Source: JAJVID01 sp035275345
Lineage (GTDB): Bacteria > Acidobacteriota > Blastocatellia > RBC074
Length of the DNA: 51,680 bases
Reading direction: 5' to 3'
Assembly: GCA_035275345.1 (NCBI GenBank)
Contig: DATEMY010000520.1
Coordinates: 1 to 51,680 of the forward strand
Position numbers and translations under genes: made by a program
The notes under the pieces: model-generated
The model's database searches: none
What the model was told of the DNA's origin: nothing
The model's input: the letters and a program-made list of their open reading frames with translations, nothing else
In this document: piece after piece, positions 37,059 to 44,652 of the stretch
Layout: the number at the start of each line of letters is the position of its first letter
Numbering within the stretch: the stretch's first letter is position 1

Positions 37059-38027
37059 ATGAGATCGCTGAAAGACAGATTGCCGAAGCCTGAGTGGTTG
37101 AAGATCAGGCTGAACATGGGCGAAGACTTCCTGGAAGTGCGGCGAATGATCAACGACCTGAGCCTGCACACCGTTTGCCAGGAGGCGCGCTGCCCGAACA
37201 TTTATGAATGCTGGTCGAATCGTACGGCGACTTTTATGATCGCGGGCGATGTCTGCACGCGCCGCTGCGGATTCTGCGCGGTCAGCAAGGGCGAGCCGAA
37301 GCCGCTCGACGCCGCCGAGCCGGCGCATATCGCCGAGGCCGTGCGCAAACTAAACCTGCAACACGCGGTGATCACCGGCGTCAATCGTGACGACAAAAGC
37401 GACGGCGGCGCGGAACATTGGGCGGCGACGATTCGAGCGGTTCGCGAACTCAACCCGAACTGCAAGGTCGAGGTTCTGATCCCCGATTTCGAAGGCAATG
37501 ACGATGCGTTAGATGTTGTTCTCGACGCGCGACCGGACACGCTCAACCACAACACCGAAACTGTTCCGCGCCTCTACCACCGCGTTCGCCCTTACGCGCG
37601 GTATCACGAATGGACGATGAAGCTACTCGCCCGATCCGCCGAACGCCGCGACTACGAACAACGCGGGATGTTGACCAAATCCGGAATCATGGTCGGTCTG
37701 GGCGAGACTACTGATGAGATCATCGAAACAATGCGCGACCTGCGAGCGGTCGATTGCGATATTCTGACGGTCGGACAGTACCTCCAACCCGCCGAACGCC
37801 GGCTGCCGGTCGAGAAATATTACACGCCCGCCGAATTCGTCGAATTCAAGCGCATGGGATTGGAGCTGGGTTTCCGCTATGTCGAATCAGGCCCTCTGGT
37901 TCGTTCCAGCTATCATGCGCACGAGCACAAGCCTGAGAACGCGCAAAAGATCAGCGAAGCGATTTTTGCTGAACAGGAATCCGTTCGGGCAAATCGCCGT
38001 GAGTTGCGTGTGCTCAACAATCTTTGA
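37059..38027 (+). CDS. lipA: Lipoyl synthase (radical SAM)
   Basis: LipA inserts two sulfurs into the protein-bound octanoyl group. The 322-residue protein has both cluster motifs: auxiliary Cys40, Cys45 and Cys51 (CQEARCPNIYECW) and radical-SAM Cys66, Cys70 and Cys73 (CTRRCGFC). It also has the C-terminal GPLVRSSYHAHE with the conserved RSSYHA serine. A TATAAT box (37044-37049) lies 9 nt before the ATG and no Shine-Dalgarno is visible, so a leaderless transcript is possible in addition to read-through from the upstream genes. Confidence 0.96.
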   Translation: MRSLKDRLPKPEWLKIRLNMGEDFLEVRRMINDLSLHTVCQEARCPNIYECWSNRTATFMIAGDVCTRRCGFCAVSKGEPKPLDAAEPAHIAEAVRKLNLQHAVITGVNRDDKSDGGAEHWAATIRAVRELNPNCKVEVLIPDFEGNDDALDVVLDARPDTLNHNTETVPRLYHRVRPYARYHEWTMKLLARSAERRDYEQRGMLTKSGIMVGLGETTDEIIETMRDLRAVDCDILTVGQYLQPAERRLPVEKYYTPAEFVEFKRMGLELGFRYVESGPLVRSSYHAHEHKPENAQKISEAIFAEQESVRANRRELRVLNNL

Positions 38028-38091
38028 TCACAACGCCGAATTCCGGCGCCGGCTGCGCTGCGCCCCGCTGTCACGCTTGTCGGCGCTTCGA

Positions 38092-38985
38092 TCAAGCGGA
38101 TACTTGAACGGACTCCACGGCTTGAAGCTTCCCAGATCGTTGCACGATCTCCTCGCAAACCTTCTCGAACAACCCGGCGAATTGCGTTGAGTATTTCGCC
38201 CGGAAACTGTGCGGCGCAGTCCCTGGTTCAGTGGCATGTGTGATGGCGGCGGCGTTCGGGATAATTGTCTTAAACGGCTTCGCGATGGATTTCAACCGAT
38301 CATCTCCTTTGTTCACCGCTTCGATGATCTGGTGGTGCAGTTTATTTTGATCGCGGTATAACGACCAGAGCGTCCCCAGAGGCGGAATTTTGTACCCGAA
38401 ACTTCGGATACGGTCGGCGAGGAACTGAGATCCGCGCACCGAAAGAAGATCAGGAATACAAGGAACAACATAGCTGTCGGCTACTGGGAGAAGGAATCTG
38501 ACCTGCATGGCGATGCTCGGCGGACAATCAATGATGGCGTAATCAAATTTGTCTTGAATCCATCTCCGCAACTGCTGCCGCCTGCGATCCAACATGCGGA
38601 GCCACTCGTCAACCGAGTAATAACCTCTTCGGCCTTTCGCCATATTGGTGGAGAAGTCGTCAATCCGGACGGAACAGGCGAGCACGGACAACGAGGGCAA
38701 GCCACCGGTGATGTTTGAGGCGCACCCCGCCAGAAAGCTCTCGAACTGTTCGACCCTGAAATCGTCGTCTATCATTGCGGCTAGCAGATCGTGCAGCGTC
38801 CGTCGGCGTTGATCACACCGCAGCAGCCGGTCTTCACCCAGTAATAACTCGCTTGCCGTGCATTGGTGGTCGGCGTCAATTAAAAGCGTTCGATGGCCAT
38901 TAGTCGCTAGACACTCTGCTACAGCTACCGCGTTGGTGGTTTTGGCCACGCCGCCTTTGAGGTTGATGAACATCACAATTGACAT
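38092..38985 (-). CDS. Orphan ParA/MinD-family ATPase
   Basis: The 297-residue protein has the deviant Walker A KGGVAKTT (10-17) with the signature Lys10, then LLIDADHQCTAS, and the Walker B region YAIIDCPPS. It lacks the N-terminal HTH of plasmid ParA of type Ia. No parB or parS-like repeats lie beside it, so it is not an obvious chromosome-segregation locus. Related stand-alone ATPases position other cargo or act in plasmids and phages. GAGGAGCTCTCCG precedes the ATG. It is flanked by convergent lipA and a repeat-rich gap. Confidence 0.88.
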   Translation of the reverse strand: MSIVMFINLKGGVAKTTNAVAVAECLATNGHRTLLIDADHQCTASELLLGEDRLLRCDQRRRTLHDLLAAMIDDDFRVEQFESFLAGCASNITGGLPSLSVLACSVRIDDFSTNMAKGRRGYYSVDEWLRMLDRRRQQLRRWIQDKFDYAIIDCPPSIAMQVRFLLPVADSYVVPCIPDLLSVRGSQFLADRIRSFGYKIPPLGTLWSLYRDQNKLHHQIIEAVNKGDDRLKSIAKPFKTIIPNAAAITHATEPGTAPHSFRAKYSTQFAGLFEKVCEEIVQRSGKLQAVESVQVSA

Positions 38986-39107
38986 CGGAGAGCTCCTCTA
39001 TTCAGTTGATTGTATTTTGACGCCAGATAACCAGGATAGGACTATCGTCTGGCTCAGTCGAAGTTGCGCCGCGTTGAAGTAGTAAGATTGGGTTGCGGGT
39101 GAAAGTA

Positions 39108-39125
39108 GCGCGGCTGCAGCCGCGC
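39108..39125. repeat. Perfect 18-bp palindrome GCGCGGCTGCAGCCGCGC
   Basis: The sequence is its own reverse complement, in a GAAAGTAGCGCGGCTGCAG context that looks like a REP-type unit. No T-run follows. Confidence 0.7.
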
Positions 39126-39373
39126 CCTTGTTTGTCGAGGCGGGAGGAGTTTAGTTTCACTCGAAATTTACGACAAGAGCTTCTACGACAAACGAAATTA
39201 AAATGCTCAGCTGAATAAAACTAATATTTCAATTGAAGACTCGATCTCATGCGGCGTCAGGCTATAAATGCTGTGGCGTTCAGCCACGCTTTTGGCGCTC
39301 ATAGGATGAATGACGGTTCAAGGCGCTCTAAATCGGAGTAGGCGGAATCGGGACGGCGGCGATGCGGATTTGC

Positions 39374-39414
39374 ACGGATGCGGCGGATTGTCAGGGATAA
39401 TCCGCCGCATCCGT
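39374..39414. promoter_or_regulatory. 16-bp inverted repeat upstream of the sigma-54 promoter
   Basis: ACGGATGCGGCGGATT (39374-39389) and AATCCGCCGCATCCGT (39399-39414) are perfect arms with a 9-bp spacer, centred about 60 bp before the -24 box. It could be an enhancer site for an NtrC-type activator, which bind dyads upstream of such promoters, or simply another dispersed repeat. Confidence 0.45.
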
Positions 39415-39452
39415 TTGAATCCGGCTTTGCCGCCGCTCCAATTTCGTATGGT

Positions 39453-39467
39453 TGGCACACAGCTTGC
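39453..39467 (+). promoter_or_regulatory. Sigma-54 promoter of the OmpA-like gene
   Basis: TGGCAC-ACAGC-TTGC matches the -24/-12 consensus TGGCAC-N5-TTGC exactly, with GG (39454-39455) and GC (39466-39467) ten bases apart. A start near 39478 leaves a leader of about 65 nt to the ATG at 39545. Confidence 0.7.
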
Positions 39468-39544
39468 GCAACTCAAACTGGACATATACGTCATCGAGCA
39501 GTTGTCCAATGAGGAAACATTATCCTGGAGGGAGGAATAGCCAG

Positions 39545-41089
39545 ATGAAATTGATTCGACTGATCAGCGTAAGCGCAATGCTGCTTTTGATCTTATCCGG
39601 TATCGGATTGGCTCAAACGATAGTGGAGACAAGAACCATCGTCACCGATTCGGCGATGGTCGCCAAACGATTGACTTTAGCTGTTAAATATCGCGTTGAT
39701 GACGACACCAGAGTGGATATGGCGCCGACGGGGATCGGCGAACCGGTCTGGGGCGTGGCCAATGTCAAACATAAAGCAGGCCGTTCGCGCATCGAACTGG
39801 AGATTGACAACCTGGGGCATCCACAGCGTCTGGGCGCTTACTACACGACTTACGTGCTCTGGGCGATTGCGCCGGAAGGGCAGGCCGAAAGGCTGGCGCA
39901 ATTACCAGTCAGGAGCAAACTCAATCTTGTCGCGACGACTTCGTTTCAAACTTTCAGCTTGATCGTCACTGCGGAACCACATGGGATGGTTAGCTTGCCT
40001 TCTCCTGTAATCATCGCCGAGAACGCCTTGCGCAAAGGCACGAAAGGCGGCGTTGAGACAAGCCAGATCGAGTACCGGGGCGACACCGGGGCGGTCTATC
40101 TCGTTTCCGTGTCCGATACGCCGTCGCTCAGCGCCGACTACGCCACGCCGCTCCCGGTGCTCGGCGCGCGTCGCGCCGTTCAGATCGCCATGCGATGCGG
40201 GGCCGAAAAATTCGCCGCGGCCGAACTGCAGGATGCTGTCGTGAAGCTGGCCACCCTCGAACAACTCTGGCCGTCGCATCTGAAACGCGAAGCGAAGTAT
40301 CTGAGCCTGGCCAACGATGTAATGCGTCTGGGCGAGCATGCCCGCGCGCAAGCGATGGAGAGAATGCAGCAAGCCCGGCTGACCGCTGAGCGCCGCGCCG
40401 CGGGTCGCATGATCGCGCAGGCCCAATCCGACGCCGAACTCGCGCGCGAAGCGCAGGCGCGCTCGGAAAAAGACGCCGAACTTGCGCGCGTTGCGATGAC
40501 GCGCGCGGAAAGTGAAGCCGAACTCGCGCGCCAGAAGGTCGCGCAGGCCCAAACCGAAGCCGAGCGGGCTAAGGCCAATGAGGAGTTGGCTCGAACCGAA
40601 GCCGAGCGCGCGCGGCTGCAGGCCGAGCAGGCCAGGCAGGAAAGAGACCAGGCTCAGCAACGCCTTTACGTCTCGCTCTCGGAGATTCTTGAAGTGCGGC
40701 GCGAAGCCCGCGGATTGATCGTCAACCTCTCAGACGTCCTGTTCGATTTCGACAAGGCTACGCTCAAGCCTGGCGCCAGGGAGAAACTGAGCAAGCTGGC
40801 GGGTATTCTGCTGGCCTACCCGGGGCCCTACAGAATGGAGATTGAGGGTCATACCGACGCCATCGGCTCCGAGGAGTACAACCTCAAACTGTCACGAGCG
40901 AGGGCCGAGTCGGTGTGTGAATACCTGAAGCAGGTCAGCATCGCCCCGGATCGGATCCTCGCTGTTCGCGGATTCGGCAAATCAAAACCCGTGGCCAGTA
41001 ACGATACGGATGCGGGCAGGCAGGTGAACCGAAGGGTGGAGATCATCATTGCTGACACCGGATTGGATCCGACACAGTCCAATCGTTAG
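39545..41089 (+). CDS. OmpA/Pal-domain cell-envelope protein with coiled coil
   Basis: The 514-residue protein has a signal peptide (about 1-24, ending GIGLAQ), a beta-rich N-terminal region of no known family, and a long Ala/Glu/Arg coiled coil (about 260-395, repeats of AELAREAQARSE type). A C-terminal OmpA domain follows (LFDFDKATLKPGAREKL, EIEGHTDAIGSEEYNLKLSRARAESVCEYL, RGFGKSKPVASNDT, NRRVEI) with the Asp and Arg that bind peptidoglycan diaminopimelate. It probably links the envelope to the cell wall. GGAGGGAGGAA precedes the ATG. Expression appears sigma-54 dependent. Confidence 0.9.
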   Translation: MKLIRLISVSAMLLLILSGIGLAQTIVETRTIVTDSAMVAKRLTLAVKYRVDDDTRVDMAPTGIGEPVWGVANVKHKAGRSRIELEIDNLGHPQRLGAYYTTYVLWAIAPEGQAERLAQLPVRSKLNLVATTSFQTFSLIVTAEPHGMVSLPSPVIIAENALRKGTKGGVETSQIEYRGDTGAVYLVSVSDTPSLSADYATPLPVLGARRAVQIAMRCGAEKFAAAELQDAVVKLATLEQLWPSHLKREAKYLSLANDVMRLGEHARAQAMERMQQARLTAERRAAGRMIAQAQSDAELAREAQARSEKDAELARVAMTRAESEAELARQKVAQAQTEAERAKANEELARTEAERARLQAEQARQERDQAQQRLYVSLSEILEVRREARGLIVNLSDVLFDFDKATLKPGAREKLSKLAGILLAYPGPYRMEIEGHTDAIGSEEYNLKLSRARAESVCEYLKQVSIAPDRILAVRGFGKSKPVASNDTDAGRQVNRRVEIIIADTGLDPTQSNR

Positions 41090-41132
41090 TTGCAATGTCG
41101 TTAAGTTTGTAGGTTGAGGGTGTGGAGGGAGA

Positions 41133-41217
41133 GTACGGAACAGACGGAAAAAGACGGAACAAACGGAAATTCGTAGTGTATTTCCGTTTGTTCCGTCTTT
41201 TTCCGTCTGTTCCGTAC
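41133..41217. repeat. Perfect 38-bp inverted repeat between convergent genes
   Basis: Positions 41133-41170 and 41180-41217 are exact reverse complements with a 9-bp centre (TCGTAGTGT). The arms consist of GACGGAA-type units (GGAACAGACGG, AAAGACGGAAC). It fills the gap between the ends of the OmpA-like (+) and AlbA_2 (-) genes. Related ACGGAA units occur in the tail of lgt near 49370. Confidence 0.97.
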
Positions 41218-41237
41218 CTCTCTTCCTGCCTTTTAAA

Positions 41238-42560
41238 TCAGCGGAGACCGTGAATCTTCAATCTGAATTCGCCGTTGGTGATCGAAGGGCCGTCGGGCGC
41301 GCGTCGGGAGAAGTGGATCGTTTCGGCGTAGATCATCGGCACGCCGCCATGCGCCATCGGCAATCCGTAATGCGGATTGGTGAAGATCGCTTTCAGACGC
41401 GGGTTGCGAGGGTCGGTGACGCCGTAACGCAGTGAGATGATCGGCAGTTCAGGCGGTTGCGCCGGATTGATGAACTCGACGCTGTCGTCGTAGAGATTGA
41501 TTCGCGCCTGGCGGTCGCGCCCGCTCCAATCGCGCCAATCGCGATGGACGAGCGAATTGGTCAATGCTTCGATGACCGCTCCGCGATGGTAACCGGCGCG
41601 GCTTTGCAGGAAGGGGTCCGCGTCACTCTGCCGGTCTCTGGCCTTGCGCGACGGGCGCGCGTCCCACAGATCAATGTAACGGTTGATGAAGCTCAAGGCG
41701 CCGTCGAAGAGGCGGAAGAGATTGCCTTGTATAATTGATTGCTCGATAACGGGCGAATTGTGATCATCGCCGCTGTACCGCGTGATTCTTAGATTGGCGT
41801 GTGGCGTCAGATGGGCCACGCGATCATTCAGTCCGAACAACAACAGACCTCCCACCGTCAGCGACAGATCGTCTTCGATCTTCACGGCCAATCCCATATC
41901 GCGCAGCGCGGAGTCCGTGGGAAAGCCTTTCACCTGTTCGCCCCAATAGCCGGGATTGACGCCGCGTACGTAGCTCCAAAAGAGCGATTCGTCAATGTCA
42001 TTCTCGATCTCGGCGTCGAAAACCGGCGCCTGCTCGAAACTCATCAAGCGCGCCTCGCGCATCAGCAGCGAAAGCTCTTCGCGAGTGGTTTCGCGCTTCG
42101 TCGAGCCTTCGCGGATGTAGAAGCGGTCGTCGAGCGTGCGATGCGGGCGGTCGTCCGTGTCAACTTCCAGAATGACTATTCGGCGTCCGCTGTCGAAAGC
42201 GACTTTGTTGATGTAGGGAAAGACGGGAGGTTGAATATAATTGGCGCAGATGTCGCGCAACTGCGTCTCGATGGCTTCAGGATCGTCCACGCCTTCGACG
42301 CGCAGCTGATCGTTGACTCCAAAGACCATCGCGCCGCCGGCGGTGTTGGCCAGCGCGATGATTTCGGCGGTCAGCTTTTCGACGTTGCTGAATCGGACTT
42401 TCAGTTCAAGGTATGTGTCTTCGCCGCCGCGCACCATCCGCACCAACTCCCCGCGCGAGGTAATTGGAGCGGGAAGGTCGACCTGGTAAGCGTGGTAAGA
42501 CCGCTCTGATCCTGGCGCCTGGCGAGGGCGCCGATAAACGTTGTTGCGTTTGCGTGCCAT
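41238..42560 (-). CDS. AlbA_2 (Schlafen-like) domain ATP-binding protein
   Basis: The 440-residue protein starts with a basic tail, then an AlbA_2 domain (about 35-150: EDTYLELKVRFSNVEKLTAEIIALANTAGGAMVFGV, and FYIREGSTKRETTREEL). A C-terminal HATPase_c_4-like region follows (GAVIEALTNSLVHRDW, VEFINPAQPPELP). Such proteins are annotated as transcriptional regulators or RNA/DNA-binding ATPases, and Schlafen relatives act in nucleic-acid cleavage and defence. Which applies here is unknown. It stands alone, convergent with the OmpA-like gene. Confidence 0.82.
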   Translation of the reverse strand: MARKRNNVYRRPRQAPGSERSYHAYQVDLPAPITSRGELVRMVRGGEDTYLELKVRFSNVEKLTAEIIALANTAGGAMVFGVNDQLRVEGVDDPEAIETQLRDICANYIQPPVFPYINKVAFDSGRRIVILEVDTDDRPHRTLDDRFYIREGSTKRETTREELSLLMREARLMSFEQAPVFDAEIENDIDESLFWSYVRGVNPGYWGEQVKGFPTDSALRDMGLAVKIEDDLSLTVGGLLLFGLNDRVAHLTPHANLRITRYSGDDHNSPVIEQSIIQGNLFRLFDGALSFINRYIDLWDARPSRKARDRQSDADPFLQSRAGYHRGAVIEALTNSLVHRDWRDWSGRDRQARINLYDDSVEFINPAQPPELPIISLRYGVTDPRNPRLKAIFTNPHYGLPMAHGGVPMIYAETIHFSRRAPDGPSITNGEFRLKIHGLR

Positions 42561-42743
42561 TACTTTGGCGGCAGCGAATGTTCGCGTGCGGGAAAGAGGA
42601 ATAAAAGGGCGCCGTTTTTGAATGAACAGGGATTATTACAGCGAAGCTCGAACTCAATCTTCGCTCCCCTCCTTGTTCATGAAACGGCGTTCATGAGACG
42701 AACGATTCAGGTAACGTCACATGAATCATGAAAAGATAAAGCG

Positions 42744-42941
42744 TCAGGCGGATTTGGCCTTATCCTTCTTCTCCTCCTCGGCCTCAGCTTCGGCCATCCC
42801 GGACTTGAAATTGCGGATGCTTTCGCCCATGCCCTTGGCAAGTTGTGGCAGACGATTCGCGCCAAAGAGTATGAGGACAATAACGAGGATGATGATCAAT
42901 TCCCAGCCACCCGGCGCCCATAATAAAAGCAGGTTGTCCAT
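42744..42941 (-). CDS. tatA: Twin-arginine translocase subunit TatA/TatE
   Basis: A 65-residue protein with the TatA layout: short N-terminus, one membrane helix (GGWELIIILVIVLILFG), an amphipathic helix (ANRLPQLAKGMGESIRNFKSGM) and a charged tail. It forms the export pore for folded proteins with TatC, which is not in the window. The ATG at 42941 is chosen because AAGGAG ends 6 nt before it; a TTG at 42962 lies upstream of that site. The gap beyond it to the AlbA_2 gene holds nothing recognisable. Confidence 0.92.
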   Translation of the reverse strand: MDNLLLLWAPGGWELIIILVIVLILFGANRLPQLAKGMGESIRNFKSGMAEAEAEEEKKDKAKSA

Positions 42942-43098
42942 GGAGTTCTCCTTAATGTCCAAAGTAGGTGTTGATTTCGATGAGCATTGTAGCTTCGCGC
43001 TCGTAACAGTGTCAATCTGGCCATTCCTTGATGTCGCATAGGCTCCGATGCTATATTGCGTGGCGTTTTAAATCGCCAATATTTATCGGTAATTCGAT

Positions 43099-43118
43099 GC
43101 GCAAGCGACAGCTTGCGC
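43099..43118. repeat. Short REP-like palindrome GCGCAAGC-GACA-GCTTGCGC
   Basis: 8-bp perfect arms with a 4-nt loop lie in the leader between tatA and the YtxH-like gene. It is another small dispersed-palindrome candidate; no function is evident. Confidence 0.6.
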
Positions 43119-43195
43119 TCAACTTTCTGGGGTGTTTGTGACGCTTCCAAATACCGAGCCAACATCGAGCCAATTTTTTCAAGGAGGACAAAGTC

Positions 43196-43600
43196 ATGGC
43201 AGAAAATCAGGGCGGCGGCGGCGGCGGGGATAAACTGGTCTACTTTCTAATCGGCGCCGGCATCGGCGCGATCACCGCTTTGCTCTTCGCTCCGAAATCG
43301 GGCAGTGAGCTTCGTTCGGAGATCGCCGACGCCACTCGCAAGGGGTTGGATTATGCTCGCGACACCGGACGCGAGATCGGGGAACGCGCGACCGACTATT
43401 ACCAAACCGGCGTCGACCGCGCATCCGATCTGACCTCGCGCGGAAAAGAGGCGGTCAGCGATTTGACCGACCGGGGGAAGGATTTGATCAATCGTCAAAA
43501 GGCTCAATTCGCCGCAGCCATCGAGGCCGGCAAGCAGGGCTATCGAGAAGCCAAGCAGTCTGATCAAGGCAAGATCAGCGCGGAGGTCGAGGAGAGTTAA
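43196..43600 (+). CDS. YtxH-domain small membrane protein
   Basis: The 134-residue protein has a Gly-rich start, one helix with the YtxH motif (LIGAGIGAITALLFAPKSGSELRSEI) and a long charged helical tail with repeated DLTSRGKEAVSDLTDRGKDL segments. YtxH proteins are stress-associated membrane proteins without a defined activity. CAAGGAGGACAAAG precedes the ATG. The next gene also encodes a one-helix coiled-coil protein, so they may form one envelope unit. Confidence 0.85.
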   Translation: MAENQGGGGGGDKLVYFLIGAGIGAITALLFAPKSGSELRSEIADATRKGLDYARDTGREIGERATDYYQTGVDRASDLTSRGKEAVSDLTDRGKDLINRQKAQFAAAIEAGKQGYREAKQSDQGKISAEVEES

Positions 43601-43605
43601 TTTTA

Positions 43606-43680
43606 GACTGGGCAGTGGGTAGTGCGTAGTATGCGGATAGCGACGCTCACTGACCATTGCCCGCTGTCTACTTCTCACTA
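43606..43680. repeat. GTGGGCAGT-family repeat, diverged copy
   Basis: CTGGGCAGTGGGTAGTGCGTAGT on the left and CATTGCCCGCTGTCTAC with TCTCACTATGG on the right form a degenerate inverted repeat like those at 18955-19016 and 51598-51680. It fills the gap between two small membrane-protein genes, and in-frame readings that start within it should not be taken as gene starts. Confidence 0.6.
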
Positions 43681-43693
43681 TGGAGAGCGAGCA

Positions 43694-44248
43694 TTGGAAA
43701 GCACTTTGATATACATCATCGCCTTAGGCGTCGCAGTGTTGCTGGTTGTCCAGGCGGCGGTCTTTGTCGGACTATACCTGCTGGCTAAACGGGTAGTTGC
43801 GGTTATTGAGCGCACAAGCGAGCTTCAAACCCGCGCCGAATATCTGCTCAACAACACCGAGCCGGTTTTGAAAATGGCGCAGGGGGTGATGGCCGAGCTG
43901 AAAGAGGCCGGGAGCTATTTTTCGCAAGGCGCGCAGCACTTTTCATCCATCGCCGAGATGGCCAAAGACGAGGTCGCCGAGGTCAAACACCTGCTCGGAG
44001 ACACTACGGCGATGGCGCGCCGCGAAGTCGAACGCGCGCGCGAAAAGATGGACAAGGTGCAGGACACCCTCGCAACCGCGACCGATCAGTTCGCGCGCGC
44101 CACGGTGATGGTGCAACACAGCGTACTCGAGCCCGCGCGCGAATTTTCGTACGTCATGTTCGGCTTGCGCCGAGCCATCGAAGTTCTGTTCGCCGGCAGA
44201 CGCCTGCCGGTCAATCGCGCCTATCAGGACGAGGAATTGTTCATTTGA
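43694..44248 (+). CDS. One-helix membrane protein with long coiled coil, unknown function
   Basis: The 184-residue protein has an N-terminal membrane helix (LIYIIALGVAVLLVVQAAVFVGLYLLA), then a charged helical stretch (ERTSELQTRAEYLLNNTEPVLKMAQGVMAELKEA to VERAREKMDKVQDTLATATDQFARATVMV). It recalls DUF948-type proteins. The start is a TTG at 43694 with GGAGAG 7 nt upstream; the ATG further upstream lies within a dispersed repeat. It probably acts together with the preceding YtxH-like gene. Confidence 0.75.
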   Translation: MESTLIYIIALGVAVLLVVQAAVFVGLYLLAKRVVAVIERTSELQTRAEYLLNNTEPVLKMAQGVMAELKEAGSYFSQGAQHFSSIAEMAKDEVAEVKHLLGDTTAMARREVERAREKMDKVQDTLATATDQFARATVMVQHSVLEPAREFSYVMFGLRRAIEVLFAGRRLPVNRAYQDEELFI

Positions 44249-44415
44249 TCCGATCCTTCGGATTTTGACTTAGCGGCTCACGTAACGGCCATTGCGTGAA
44301 CTGATTGTTATTTATCGCCTCGCTTCTTCAGTTCGCCATACGACCCTATTGTTTCATTGATATCGCAACGCCTACGTCGTGACGAATTTATTCGTCATGA
44401 CGGTCTGAAACATTG

Positions 44416-44497
44416 AAAATCAACCACGAAGAAACGAAGAACACGAAGATTCCTTGTGTTCTTTCTTCGCGTTCTTCGTTTCTTCGTGGTTGATTTT
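44416..44497. repeat. Dispersed long inverted repeat, copy B
   Basis: Positions 44416-44442 and 44471-44497 are exact 27-bp reverse complements, with a further CGAAG/CTTCG pairing inward. The arms match those at 1-24/41-64. Sharing continues outside the arms: ATTTTCA-TGTTTCAG in one direction and GGCTCCTCGGAAAAT (also at 1728-1742) in the other. Confidence 0.95.
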
Positions 44498-44524
44498 CCG
44501 AGGAGCCTTTTATGCGCAGACCAT

Positions 44525-44564
44525 CACCCGCGCCGAGAAGCGATCAGGCGCGGGTGCTTTTTTA
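44525..44564 (+). terminator. Terminator or attenuator upstream of ileS
   Basis: CACCCGCGCC (44525-44534) and GGCGCGGGTG (44547-44556) form a perfect 10-bp stem, followed by CTTTTTTAT. It may end transcription from the upstream small-membrane genes, or attenuate a leader of ileS. Confidence 0.85.
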
Positions 44565-44652
44565 TCATCAGTCTTTACGGTATGATCGGGCTTTATTTCG
44601 ATGGCCCCAGAGATCGCACACCACGCCGGCAAGGCTGAATCAGAAGTGAGAT

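Larger units (their letters stand above)
38986..39544. other. Repeat-rich region between the parA-like and ompA-like genes
   Basis: 560 bp with no gene that I can support. It contains an 18-bp perfect palindrome (39108-39125), a GTGGC-GTTCA-GCCAC stem near 39273, a perfect 16-bp inverted repeat (39374-39414) and a sigma-54 promoter (39453-39467). The middle third is AT-richer than the neighbours. Confidence 0.6.
44249..44652. other. Repeat-bearing leader region of ileS
   Basis: 400 bp with the second copy of the dispersed long inverted repeat (44416-44497), its flanking hairpin segment (44372-44410, containing TGACGAAT-TT-ATTCGTCA), a GAGGAGCC segment and a strong terminator (44525-44564) 90 bp before ileS. 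A 45-codon open frame (44512-44649) with GAGGAGCC ahead of its ATG spans the terminator; it is probably repeat-derived. No T-box features are recognised. Confidence 0.6.

Noticed and set aside
38092..38985. Chromosome partition locus (parABS)
   Set aside because: No ParB gene and no parS-like palindromes are adjacent; only the ATPase is present.
44512..44649. A 45-codon gene with GAGGAGCC before its ATG
   Set aside because: The ribosome-binding-like bases belong to a dispersed repeat module (also at 1728-1742), the frame crosses a terminator stem, and the peptide has no pattern. It is kept only as a possible leader.
44249..44652. T-box riboswitch ahead of ileS
   Set aside because: A terminator is present, but I could not find the T-box sequence or specifier-loop layout.
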